From positions 104,149-168,148 of the forward strand of contig CAWESS010000023.1 of assembly GCA_963811825.1 (NCBI GenBank): a stretch of 64,000 nucleotides of DNA, in the 5' to 3' direction. The notes below the pieces were generated by a model, which saw nothing but the letters and a program-made list of their open reading frames with translations, searched no databases and was not told where the DNA came from. The position numbers were made by a program, and so were the translations under genes. The DNA is from Fodinibacter sp963811825 (lineage in GTDB: Bacteria > Actinomycetota > Actinomycetes > Actinomycetales > Dermatophilaceae). Below, one piece after another: positions 52,472 to 61,259 of this stretch; within the stretch, counting starts at the first letter, position 1, and each line of letters begins with the position of its first letter.

Positions 52472-52543
52472 TGCCCCCGGGCAGATTCGAACTGCCGACA
52501 CCTTCTTTAGGAGAGAAGTGCTCTTCCCCTGAGCTACGAGGGC
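52472..52543 (-). tRNA. tRNA-Arg (anticodon CCT)
   Basis: The reverse strand folds as a full cloverleaf: acceptor GCCCTCG with CGGGGGC (one G-U), D stem GCTC/GAGC, anticodon stem CTTCT/AGAAG with loop CTCCTAA (anticodon CCT, codon AGG), T arm GGCAG-TTCGAAT-CTGCC, discriminator A. CCA is not encoded. Confidence 0.95.
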
Positions 52544-52595
52544 GACCGCGGGCAAGCCCGCGAGCCACCACAGGCTACCGGGCATACTTCCCCGG

Positions 52596-53853
52596 GTGAC
52601 GACGCAGCCCACCCACGACGAGGTCCAGCGGCGGGTGGTCCGCACCCTGGCCGGCACCCAGGTGCTCGGCGGAGTGGGCCTGTCCGCGGGCGTGGCCGTC
52701 GGCGCCCTGCTGGCCGAGGACGTCTCCGGCTCAGCGCAGTTCGCCGGTCTCGGGGGCACCTTCCAGGTGCTCGGCGCCGCCCTGATCGCCATCCCGATGT
52801 CGCGCGTCATGGCCGCCCACGGCCGCCGGCCCGGTCTCGCCCTCGGCTACGCACTCGCTGCTGCCGGCGCCATCGGGCTCATCACCGCGGGAGTCATCCG
52901 CAACTTCCCGCTGCTGCTCGTGGCGAGCGTCCTGTTCGGGGGCGCCACGGCATCCAACAGCCAGGCCCGGTATGCCGGCGCCGACCTCGCGCTGCCCCAG
53001 CACCGCGCGCGTGACCTCAGCATCGTCGTGTGGGCGACGACCGTCGGCAGTGTCATCGGCCCCAATCTCGTCGGCCCGAGCACCCCGGTCGCCGAGGCCC
53101 TGGGCCTGCCGGTGCTCACCGGTCCGTTCCTGTTCTCCCTGCTCGGCCTCGTGCTCGCCATCGGCCGTCATCGTGTGGCGCCTGCGTCCTGACCCGCTCA
53201 TCGAGGCGAGGCGGCGCCGCATCGCCGACGGCGACGACGCCGGCCCGGCCCACGGCTCGGTGACGCGCGGACTGCGGGTCGCGGCCGCCATCCCTGCTGC
53301 CCGCCTCGGCATCCTCACCCTGGCCCTCGGGCACGTCGTCATGGTGAGCGTCATGGTGATGACCCCGCTCCACATGAACCACGGCGGCGCCGATCTCGAG
53401 GTCATCGGGTTCGTCATCAGCATCCACGTCCTCGGCATGTTCGCGTTCTCCCCACTCACCGGGCTGGCCGTCGACCGCTTCGGTGGCCGGGCGGTCGCGG
53501 TGCTCGGCTCGGTCATCCTGTCGGCCGCGACCCTGCTCGCCTCGGTCTCACCCGAGGGTGAGTCCTTCACCCTGCTCCTCGGGCTCTTCCTCCTGGGACT
53601 CGGCTGGTCGTGCACCCTCGTCGCCGGCTCGACGCTGCTCACCGCGGCCGTCCCGGCGGACGAGCGACCCGGGGCGCAGGGCGCGTCCGACCTGGTCATG
53701 GGCCTCATGGCCGCGGGCGGCGGAGCCCTCGCCGGCGTCGTCGTGCACCAGGTGAGCTTCGAGGCGCTCGCGCTGGCTGCCCTCGCCGTCGCAGTCTCGA
53801 TCGGCCTGGCCGCTGCCCTGTCCAGCACCCGGCCGAACCACCCCGCTGCCTGA
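52596..53853 (+). pseudogene. MFS transporter interrupted by one frameshift
   Basis: The first frame (GTG 52596) gives six helices and ends FLFSLLGLVLAIGRHR. The second frame continues AVIVWRLRPDPLIEARRRR, then six more helices (TLALGHVVMVSVMVMTPLHM; FVISIHVLGMFAFSPLTGLA; LLGLFLLGLGWSCTLVAG). Removing one G from ATCGGCCGTC near 53160 joins them as LVLAIAVIVWRLR, a perfect fit to a 12-helix transporter of about 418 residues. All else is intact, so a base-call error is quite possible here. The substrate is unknown; drug export is the usual guess for this branch. Confidence 0.82.
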
Positions 53854-53888
53854 GCGCCCCGCGACCCCGACGTTGTTAGCCTGCACGG

Positions 53889-56800
53889 GTGACTGACCAG
53901 CCCCCGACGAGCGACGTGGCGAGCCCCGTCGAGGGCGCCACCGCCGCCGACCCGGCCCCCGACCAGACCGGTGAAGAGGCCGACCCCCGCAGCGCCCGGG
54001 TCAAGGCCGCCCGCGCGGCGTGGACCCGCCACCTCGTCGACCTCGGCGGGCGCAACACCCTGCTCTGGTACCGCGACCTGCCCACTGGAACCCTCGACCT
54101 CACGACGGCCCACCCCGGCGGCGTCGCGATGCTGCTCGCCGGCAAGCCGACCAAGCTCTCCGACCTCGTGCGCGAACCTGCTGCCCTCGACGAGGCCCGC
54201 CGTCGCTCCCGCGCCATCGCCGCCAAGACGCGCGAGCTCGCCCAGGAGCGCGGCATCCTCACGGGGTTCCTCGCCATCGGCATGGCCTCGTGGGCCGTGC
54301 GCCTGCCCGACGGTCGCACGGCGCCGCGCGAACCGGCCGCGCCCGTGCTCCTGCGCGCCTGCACCCTGCGGGCCACCGGCGCCGCCCAGGGTGACTACAC
54401 CCTCGACCTCGACGGCGACCTCGAGCTCAACCCCGTGCTCGTGCACTACCTGGCCTCCGAGCAGGGCATCACGCTCGACGCCGACGCGATCGAGGCGCTC
54501 GCCACCCCCGGGCAGACCTTCGACCCGTACCCGATCTACTCGGCCCTCGCCCAGGCGTGCGCCTCGGTGCCCGACTTCGCGGTGACACCGCGCCTCGTGG
54601 TGGGCACCTTCTCGTACGCCAAGCTGCCCATGGTCGCCGACCTCGCGGCCCAGGCCGAGACCCTCGCCGACCACGACGTCGTCGCCGCCCTCTCGGGTGA
54701 CCCCGATGCCCTGCGCTCGGTGCGCTCCGAGCTCGACACCCACCGCCTCGACCTCGACGCCACCGGCCGCGACGTCCTCGTGCTCGATGCCGACAGCAGC
54801 CAGCAGGAGGCCATCGAGGCCGTGCGCACCGGGTCGCACCTCGTCATCCACGGGCCGCCCGGCACCGGCAAGTCGCAGACCATCTCCAACCTCATCGCGA
54901 CCCTGGCCGCCGACGGCAAGCGCGTGCTCTTCGTCGCCGAGAAGCGCGCCGCCATCGACGCCGTCGTCGGCCGCCTCGACCGCGTCGGGCTCGGTGGCCT
55001 CGTCCTCGACCTGCACGCCGGCGCCCACGGCCGTCGCCGCCTCGCCCGAGACCTCGTGGGCGCCCTCGACGAGCGCTCGACACCGAGCCGCCCCACCAAA
55101 CGCACCACGAAACCCACGCCGGATGCCGTGGCCTCCCGCGTCTTCGACCCCGCCACCACGCGCCGCACCTCGGCCGCCGCCCTGACCGAGCACGTCGGGG
55201 TGCTGCACGACGCCCGGGAGCCGTGGGGGGTCTCGCTCCACGAGGTGCAGGAAGCCGTCTGCGCCTTCGCGAGCGAGCCCACCCCACCCCGATCCAGGGT
55301 GCGCCTGCACGGCGCTGACCTCGCGGGGCTCGACCGCGCCGAGGTGGCCGCGGTCGCCGTCACCACGGCCACGCTCGCGTCGCTTGCCGACTGGGACGGT
55401 CCCGGTGCGGACGACCCGTGGTTCGGCGCCGGCATCCGCAGCGCCGACGAGGCCGACGAGGCTCGCACCCGGGTCCAGCGGCTCGCCGGTGGGGGTGTCG
55501 ACGCCACGGCGGGCATCCTCGCGGACGTGTTCCGTGGCGTCCGCCTGCCCGTGACGCCCACGAGCGGGGACTGGGCCAGGGTCCTCGACACGGTCGGGGC
55601 GGTCCGCGACACCCTCGAGGCCTTCCGCCCCGAGGTCTTCGACATCCCTCTCGACGACCTCGTGACCGCCACCGGCAACAAGACCTACCGGCGTTCGGTC
55701 GGCTCGGAACTCGGCTGGCTCGAGCGGTGGAGGCTGCGGCGTCAGGCCCGAGCCCTGCTACGGCCCGGCCGTCCGCCGGCTGACCTGCACACCGCCCTGG
55801 CCGCCGCGAGCAGGCAGCGCATCGCCTGGCGCGAGCTCGCCGGCTCCGGCGGCCGCCCCGAGATCCCGGTCGAGCTCGACCGGGCCCGGGTGGCCCACGC
55901 CGCGCTCGTCGACGACCTGGCCTGGCTCGACGAGCGGCTGCCGCCCCCGGCCACGCCACTCGAGGATCTCGACCTCGCGGCGCTCCAGGCTCGGGCCGAC
56001 TCCCTCGCCGCGCGGCTCGACCGCCTGGCGGTCGTGCCCACGGTGACGGCCGCACTCGACGAGCTCACGGCATCCGGCCTGCGACCGCTCGTCGACGACC
56101 TGCGCTCACGGGCCGTGCCCGCCGAGCAGGTCGCCACCGAGGTCGAGTGGGTCTGGTGGTCCTCGCTCGCCGAGGAGATCGCGACGCGTGACCCGCGGGT
56201 GGCGGCGCACGACGGGCGGGCCCTGACCCGCACGGTGGGGGAGTTCGCCGAGAGCGACCGCGCCGTCGTCGTGGGCAACGCCGAGCGGGTGACCGCAGCC
56301 GTGGCCGACCGGGTCGCGCAGGTGCTGCGCGAGCACCCCGAGCAGGAGACCCTGCTGCGGGCCGAGGGCGCCAGGGCGCGCCGGCTCGCCCCGCTGCGCG
56401 ACCTCGTGCCGCGCTGCCCCGACCTGCTCATGGCCGTGCGGCCGTGCTGGGTGATGAGCCCGCTCGTCGTCGCCTCCGTGCTCCCGCCGGGGCAGTGGTT
56501 CGACGTCGTCGTCTTCGACGAGGCGTCCCAGATCCCCCCGGCCGAGGCGGTCTCGGCCATCTCGCGGGCGCGCCAGGTCGTCGTCGCGGGTGACTCGCGC
56601 CAGCTGCCGCCGACCTCGTTCTTCACGACGGTCAGCGAGGGTGACCCCGGGGCAGTGGGGGCCGACGAAGCCATCACCGAAGGCGCCGAGTCGATCCTCG
56701 ACGTGCTGGCCGCCGCCCTGCCGAGCCGGCGCCTCAGCTGGCACTACCGCTCCCTGGACGAGCGCCTCATCGCCTTCGCCAACGCCGAGGTCTACGAGGG

Positions 56801-57782
56801 GTCGCTCGTCACCTTCCCGGGCACCGGCGTCGACCCGGTCGTGCACCACGAGCTCGTCGACGGCGTCGGCATGGTGGCCGAGGGGGAGGGCGCGGTCGAG
56901 ACCACGACCACGGAGGTCGACCGGGTCGTCGAGCTCGTGCTCGAGCACGCCCGCACCCGTCCCGACCGCTCGCTCGGCGTCATCGCCCTCGGCATCACCC
57001 ACGCCACCCGTGTCGAGGATGCCCTGCGCCGCGCCCTCGGTGGCCTCGACGACGACGTGCTCACGTTCTTCGACGAGGACCGTCCCGAGGCGTTCTTCGT
57101 CAAGAACCTCGAGCGCGTCCAGGGCGACGAGCGCGACGACGTGATCCTCACCGTGGGGTACGGCAAGACCCCGCACGGCCGGGTGCTGCACCGCTTCGGC
57201 CCCCTCAACACCGAGGGCGGCGAACGCCGGCTCAACGTGGCGATCACCCGAGCCCGCCGGTCGATGACCGTCGTGTCGTCGATCGCCGCCGGAGACCTCG
57301 ACCCGGCCCGGCTCAAGGCGCGTGGAGCACTGATGCTGCGCGACTTCCTCGCGTACGCCGCCGACGGGGTGCTCCCCGGTGTTGCATCACGAGCGTCGGA
57401 TGCCGTTGCTCCCGGCCGCGATGCCGGCTCACCCCTCGCCGTGGCCGGGTCACGCTCGGTCGTGCTGGCCGACCTGGCGCGGCAGCTGCGCGGACACGGG
57501 CTCGTCGTCCACGAGGGAGTCGGCTCGTCGGCCGACCCGGTCGACCTGGCCGTCGAGGACCCCCGCCGGCCGGGGCGGCTCGTGCTGGCCGTGGAGTCCG
57601 ACGGGCCGCAGTACGCGGCGATGCGCACGACCCGTGACCGCGACCGGCTGCGCGCCGAGCAGCTCGAGCGGCTGGGCTGGCGTCACGTGCGGGTGTGGTC
57701 GACCGACGTCTTCCGGGACCCGGCGCGTGACGTCTCGCGCATCCTCAAGGCCGTGGGAGTGCGGGATGACTCCGGAGACTGA
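53889..57782 (+). CDS. DUF4011-like SF1 helicase with C-terminal endonuclease-like domain
   Basis: This 1297-residue protein has an N-terminal DUF4011-like region (about 35-290: ARAAWTRHLVDLGGRNTLLW) and the SF1 motor: Walker A VIHGPPGTGKSQTISNLIAT, VLFVAEKRAAIDAVV, Walker B VVVFDEASQIPPAEAVSAIS, VVVAGDSRQLPPTSFF and the last motif RRLNVAITRARRSMTVVS. Residues about 1190-1290 look like an MTES_1575/Vsr-type nuclease (VDLAVEDPRRPGRLVLAVES, then RLRAEQLERLGWRHVRVWS). A related layout (DUF4011, helicase, Vsr-like) has, as I recall, been put forward among antiphage candidates; in many actinobacteria a gene like this sits in ordinary DNA. It is the only possible defence-type gene in the window. 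Confidence 0.86.
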   Translation: MTDQPPTSDVASPVEGATAADPAPDQTGEEADPRSARVKAARAAWTRHLVDLGGRNTLLWYRDLPTGTLDLTTAHPGGVAMLLAGKPTKLSDLVREPAALDEARRRSRAIAAKTRELAQERGILTGFLAIGMASWAVRLPDGRTAPREPAAPVLLRACTLRATGAAQGDYTLDLDGDLELNPVLVHYLASEQGITLDADAIEALATPGQTFDPYPIYSALAQACASVPDFAVTPRLVVGTFSYAKLPMVADLAAQAETLADHDVVAALSGDPDALRSVRSELDTHRLDLDATGRDVLVLDADSSQQEAIEAVRTGSHLVIHGPPGTGKSQTISNLIATLAADGKRVLFVAEKRAAIDAVVGRLDRVGLGGLVLDLHAGAHGRRRLARDLVGALDERSTPSRPTKRTTKPTPDAVASRVFDPATTRRTSAAALTEHVGVLHDAREPWGVSLHEVQEAVCAFASEPTPPRSRVRLHGADLAGLDRAEVAAVAVTTATLASLADWDGPGADDPWFGAGIRSADEADEARTRVQRLAGGGVDATAGILADVFRGVRLPVTPTSGDWARVLDTVGAVRDTLEAFRPEVFDIPLDDLVTATGNKTYRRSVGSELGWLERWRLRRQARALLRPGRPPADLHTALAAASRQRIAWRELAGSGGRPEIPVELDRARVAHAALVDDLAWLDERLPPPATPLEDLDLAALQARADSLAARLDRLAVVPTVTAALDELTASGLRPLVDDLRSRAVPAEQVATEVEWVWWSSLAEEIATRDPRVAAHDGRALTRTVGEFAESDRAVVVGNAERVTAAVADRVAQVLREHPEQETLLRAEGARARRLAPLRDLVPRCPDLLMAVRPCWVMSPLVVASVLPPGQWFDVVVFDEASQIPPAEAVSAISRARQVVVAGDSRQLPPTSFFTTVSEGDPGAVGADEAITEGAESILDVLAAALPSRRLSWHYRSLDERLIAFANAEVYEGSLVTFPGTGVDPVVHHELVDGVGMVAEGEGAVETTTTEVDRVVELVLEHARTRPDRSLGVIALGITHATRVEDALRRALGGLDDDVLTFFDEDRPEAFFVKNLERVQGDERDDVILTVGYGKTPHGRVLHRFGPLNTEGGERRLNVAITRARRSMTVVSSIAAGDLDPARLKARGALMLRDFLAYAADGVLPGVASRASDAVAPGRDAGSPLAVAGSRSVVLADLARQLRGHGLVVHEGVGSSADPVDLAVEDPRRPGRLVLAVESDGPQYAAMRTTRDRDRLRAEQLERLGWRHVRVWSTDVFRDPARDVSRILKAVGVRDDSGD

Positions 57783-57990
57783 GGACTGGCAGGTGCCGGG
57801 GCAGCCCGAGCGCGAGAAGCGCGAGCAGAGCGGCAAGAAGGTGCGCCGTCGTCGGCGGGCAGAGCGCAGCGGGACGAACCCGTCGGCCGAGGACCTGCCG
57901 GACGTCGTGCCGCCGCGCGACGAGTCCGCGGCCGGGGACAGCCCGCACGACCGCTGGCTGCGAGAGCAGCGCCCGCCCCACTGGGAGTGA
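57766..57990 (+). CDS. Small charged protein overlapping the helicase gene (74 aa)
   Basis: ATG 57766 follows GTGGGAGTGCGGG and overlaps the helicase end by 17 bases. The product has a basic stretch KKVRRRRRAERS and ends DRWLREQRPPHWE, a C-terminal motif familiar from short actinobacterial proteins. Disordered by appearance. Coupled translation suggests a link to the helicase, perhaps nucleic-acid binding. Confidence 0.65.
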   Translation: MTPETEDWQVPGQPEREKREQSGKKVRRRRRAERSGTNPSAEDLPDVVPPRDESAAGDSPHDRWLREQRPPHWE

Positions 57991-58014
57991 GGCGGGCGGC
58001 GGGGGGACAGCTCG

Positions 58015-58383
58015 TCAGGTGCGGTCGCGCACCAGGGCGTCGCGGATCTCGGTGAGCAGCACGGTGTCGGCGTTGGGGGCCGCGTCCTCCTCCTCGCTCC
58101 TGACGAACTTCTCCTTGGCCAGCTCATAGGGCTTGACGATGAAGAAGTAGACGACGAAGGCCATGATGAGGAAGGCGAAGGCCGCGGTGAGGAACGGCCC
58201 GATGGTGGTCATCCCCCAGGGCTGCCACTCGTCGAAGTTCGGCGCACCGCCGGCCTTGGCCAGGAGCTCCATGACGACCTTGGTGAACGCCGTGACGAGG
58301 GCGGCGAAGGCCGCGCCGATGATGAACGCGACGGCAAGCTCGATGAGGTTGCCGCGCAGGATGAAGTCCTTGAAACCCTTCAT
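58015..58383 (-). CDS. mscL: Large-conductance mechanosensitive channel
   Basis: This 122-residue protein opens MKGFKDFILRGNLIELAVAF and continues IIGAAFAALVTAFTKVVM, the pore helix of MscL, with the second helix FLTAAFAFLIMAFVVYFFIV and a charged C-terminal helix. The length is normal. It opens under membrane tension to release solutes during hypo-osmotic shock. It is transcribed alone. Confidence 0.95.
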   Translation of the reverse strand: MKGFKDFILRGNLIELAVAFIIGAAFAALVTAFTKVVMELLAKAGGAPNFDEWQPWGMTTIGPFLTAAFAFLIMAFVVYFFIVKPYELAKEKFVRSEEEDAAPNADTVLLTEIRDALVRDRT

Positions 58384-58521
58384 GGGTCACTCCTAGAGAA
58401 GCTGAACGGGTGTGGTGGCGCTGCGATGCCTGTGGCGGACCGTGCTGCGCCGGGGATGCCCCGGGAGCAACCATAGGTGGATCGAGCCGGCTCTGCGGAT
58501 CCAGCCGGAACCCCGGACCGG

Positions 58522-59184
58522 TCAGGGGACAGCGACGAGCGACACGGTGACGGGCCCGTCGAGGGCGCCGTGGCCTCGCAGCACGGCATCGGCCTCGGCA
58601 AGCGTCAGGGAGAGGACGACACCTCGACGGGACGCCGTGCCCCCGAGGAGCGGGTCACCACCGTCACTGGGTGGATCAGCAGAGAGCACCTCGGCAGCCA
58701 CCGCCAGGGGCGGCCCACCGGCCACCGGGTAGACGCGGGCGGCGACGCCCGGGGCGAGCAGGTCGACCGAGGCGGGGTCCGCCGCCACCACGTGCAGGGC
58801 GACCCGCCCAGCCGCAAGGCCGTCGGCGGCACCACGGGGCACGAGCCGACCGGCGGTGAGGGCCTCCCCGGGGGCGAGGGCAGCTGCCAGGCGACGTCCC
58901 ACGGCATCCGAGACGGTGGTCAGGGCAGCCGGCTGGGCGGCGTCCACCCGCACGCGCGCACCTCGCAGGTCGCCCTCGGAGAGCACCGTGCCGCTCGGCA
59001 CCGCGTGCGCCGCCACGACCACGCCGACCATCGGGGGCGGTGGCGGGCGTGCCACGGTCGTCGCCACGACGACGGCACTCGCGGCCAGCGCGGCGGAGAG
59101 CACCCGGCGCAGCACGCCACGTCGCCACCGGGCACGGCGGCCGGCGCCGGTCACGGACGGCAGCGGGCGGGGGAGTCGGGCCAT
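58522..59184 (-). CDS. CpaB/SAF-domain protein (Flp pilus assembly type)
   Basis: The 220-residue product has one N-terminal membrane helix (LSAALAASAVVVATTVA) and then a SAF domain (VVVAAHAVPSGTVLSEGDLR, AAALAPGEALTAGRLVPRG), as in CpaB/RcpC, which acts at the membrane in Flp/tad pilus secretion. No other tad gene is near, which is common for actinobacterial CpaB-like proteins, so the pilus role is uncertain. It is on the same strand as the fmdB-like gene. Confidence 0.78.
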   Translation of the reverse strand: MARLPRPLPSVTGAGRRARWRRGVLRRVLSAALAASAVVVATTVARPPPPPMVGVVVAAHAVPSGTVLSEGDLRGARVRVDAAQPAALTTVSDAVGRRLAAALAPGEALTAGRLVPRGAADGLAAGRVALHVVAADPASVDLLAPGVAARVYPVAGGPPLAVAAEVLSADPPSDGGDPLLGGTASRRGVVLSLTLAEADAVLRGHGALDGPVTVSLVAVP

Positions 59185-59222
59185 GCCACGACGCTAGGTG
59201 CGTCGGGCCGGCATCCGACGCG

Positions 59223-59591
59223 TCAGGCCGAGGCTGTGGACGAGGCGGTCTTGGCCGCGCTGCCTGTGGACGAGCCGCTCGATGTCGACGCGCTCTTGCC
59301 GTCCGACGAGGACCCACCGGACCCCGCAGAGGTGGACGACGCGCCGGAGTCGCTCGAGCTCGACCCGTTGGACGACGACCCGTTCGACGACGAGCCGGCC
59401 GTCACGGACGAGCCGGAGCGGGAGTCGGTGCGGTAGAAGCCACCGCCCTTGAAGACGATGCCGACGGCGTTGAAGACCTTGCGCAGGCGGCCCTCGCACT
59501 CGGGGCACACGGTGAGGGAGTCGTCGCTGAACGACTGCACGGCCTCGAAACGGTGGTCGCACTCGGTGCACGCGTAGGCGTACGTGGGCAC
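59223..59591 (-). CDS. FmdB-family zinc-ribbon protein with Ser-rich tail
   Basis: This 122-residue protein has the N-terminal ribbon PTYAYACTECDHRFEAVQSF, then LTVCPECEGRLRKVFNAVGI, with four cysteines in two CxxC pairs, and the family's FKGGGFYRTD. Residues 65-122 are a low-complexity Ser/Gly/Ala tail with NGSSS units. FmdB-type proteins are small putative regulators of unknown mechanism. AGGAGGACCACC precedes the GTG at 59591. Confidence 0.9.
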   Translation of the reverse strand: MPTYAYACTECDHRFEAVQSFSDDSLTVCPECEGRLRKVFNAVGIVFKGGGFYRTDSRSGSSVTAGSSSNGSSSNGSSSSDSGASSTSAGSGGSSSDGKSASTSSGSSTGSAAKTASSTASA

Positions 59592-59669
59592 GGTGGTCCT
59601 CCTGAGCAAACAGCGGTGGGGGCGCCGACCCGGCACGGCCAGCGGACCCCAAGGATACGGGAGGTCCGG

Positions 59670-61214
59670 TCAGGTGTCGGACCAGTCCGCGAGGCGCCCG
59701 CCCCGGCTCACGGCGTACAGGCGCTTCTCGGTCTGGTCGCGCACCGACTGGGGCGTGACGACGAGCAGCTGGTCGCCGTGCCGCAGCACGTCACTGTCTC
59801 GCGGGACGAACGACTTCCCCTCGCGCACGACGAGGGCGACGTTGGCGCCGACGGGCAGGCGCAGCTCGAAGACGCGCACCCCCGCCACCTTCGAGCGCCG
59901 GCCGACGTCGATCTCCAGCAGGTCGGCCCCCAGCTCGCTGAGCGGCGTGGTCTCCACCCCGAGGTCGACCCGGTGGTGGGCCGCGTCGATCCCGAGCTGG
60001 CGGGCCACCCAGGGCAGGGTCGGCGCCTGGATGATGGTGAAGACGACGACGAGGACGAACACGAGGTCGAAGATCCACTCGACACCGACGGCCCCGACCG
60101 TGACGGGCACGGTCGCCAGGACGACGGGTACCGCCCCGCGCAGACCCGCCCACGACAAGAACGCCTGGGTCTGCCACGACATGCCGAACGGTGCGCACGA
60201 CACGATGACCGACAGCGGTCGACCGAGCAGGAGCAGTGCGGTGCCGACGACGAGCGCAGGGACGAGCACGTCGTCGAACCCGCTCGGCGACGCGAGCAGC
60301 CCCAGGAGCACGAACAGGCCGATCTGGGCGAGCCACCCGATGGCGGTCGCCAGACCCGTCACCGCCGGACCATGTGGCAGCCGCAGGTTCCCGAGCACGA
60401 GGGCGGCCAGGTAGCAGGCGATGAACCCCGATGCGTGGACGACATCGGCGGCCGCGTAGGCCAGCACGGCCACCGCGATGACCCCGATCGCGAACAGCGC
60501 CGACGACGTGGTCGCGACGAGCCGCAGCATGCGGGCGCCGCCGTACCCGATCGCCAGGCCGATGAGGCTGCCCCCGATGAGCTCGAGGACGGCGATGACC
60601 CCGACCTGCCACCACGGTTCCGGTGTCGCTCCCGGAGCAAGGGATGCCGCGAGGGCCGTCACGAGGAGCACGACCGGGGCGTCGTTGAACCCCGACTCCG
60701 CCTCGAGCATCCCCGAGATGGGGCGAGGCAGCGGAACCCGGCGCAGCACCGAGAACACCGCCGCGGCATCCGTGGACGCGAGCACGGCGGCCACGAGGAA
60801 GGCGATCTCCCAGGACCAGCCGAGCAGCACCCTGGCGGCGACCCCCACGACGACGACCGACACCGCGACTCCGACCGTCGCGAGCACCGCTGCGGGCGCC
60901 ACGGACCGTCGGATGCCGGACCACCGGGTCGTGAGCCCACCCTCGACGAGGATGAGGACGAGGGCGGCGTACCCGAGCACCTGGGTCAGCTGCTGGGAGT
61001 CGTAGCGGATGCCGAACCCGCTCTCGCCGAGCAGCAGGCCGATGCCGAGGTAGATGAGCAGCGAGGGCAGGCCCGAGCGCACCGACAGGCGCACTGCGGC
61101 CACGGACACGACGAGGACGATGCTGCCGACGAGCAGGGCCAGCGTGAGGTCGTGGAGGTCGAATCCCGTGCCCGCACCCCCGTCCGCGATCGGCAACGTC
61201 CAGGTCTGTCGCAC
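59670..61214 (-). CDS. Potassium/proton antiporter (CPA1, NhaP2/CvrA-like)
   Basis: The protein has 514 residues and about 12 helices. Conserved parts are GLPSLLIYLGIGLLLGESGF, the ion-binding VLASTDAAAVFSVLRRVPLP, LEAESGFNDAPVVLLVTA and AFLSWAGLRGAVPVVLATVP. The C-terminal 120 residues contain a TrkA-C-like regulatory domain (GADLLEIDVGRRSKVAG, then DVLRHGDQLLVVTP). This layout matches K+/H+ exchangers that export potassium under stress. GTG 61214 with GAGGACGG upstream is the chosen start; the frame runs on to 61541 without a domain. It is divergent from the penicillin acylase gene. Confidence 0.87.
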   Translation of the reverse strand: MRQTWTLPIADGGAGTGFDLHDLTLALLVGSIVLVVSVAAVRLSVRSGLPSLLIYLGIGLLLGESGFGIRYDSQQLTQVLGYAALVLILVEGGLTTRWSGIRRSVAPAAVLATVGVAVSVVVVGVAARVLLGWSWEIAFLVAAVLASTDAAAVFSVLRRVPLPRPISGMLEAESGFNDAPVVLLVTALAASLAPGATPEPWWQVGVIAVLELIGGSLIGLAIGYGGARMLRLVATTSSALFAIGVIAVAVLAYAAADVVHASGFIACYLAALVLGNLRLPHGPAVTGLATAIGWLAQIGLFVLLGLLASPSGFDDVLVPALVVGTALLLLGRPLSVIVSCAPFGMSWQTQAFLSWAGLRGAVPVVLATVPVTVGAVGVEWIFDLVFVLVVVFTIIQAPTLPWVARQLGIDAAHHRVDLGVETTPLSELGADLLEIDVGRRSKVAGVRVFELRLPVGANVALVVREGKSFVPRDSDVLRHGDQLLVVTPQSVRDQTEKRLYAVSRGGRLADWSDT

Positions 61215-61259
61215 GGCCCGTCCTCGTGTCGTCGTGTTGCGGTGTCCTAGTCTCGCAGG

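Noticed and set aside
52472..52543. tRNA-Arg as an integration site for a mobile island
   Set aside because: I found no repeat of the tRNA 3' end and no integrase in the window.
52731..55310. 859-aa open frame on the minus strand
   Set aside because: Antisense to the MFS and helicase genes; Gly/Glu/Val-rich, no recognisable motif.
59040..61250. 736-aa open frame on the plus strand
   Set aside because: Antisense to the CpaB, FmdB and antiporter genes; His/Asp/Arg-rich shadow.
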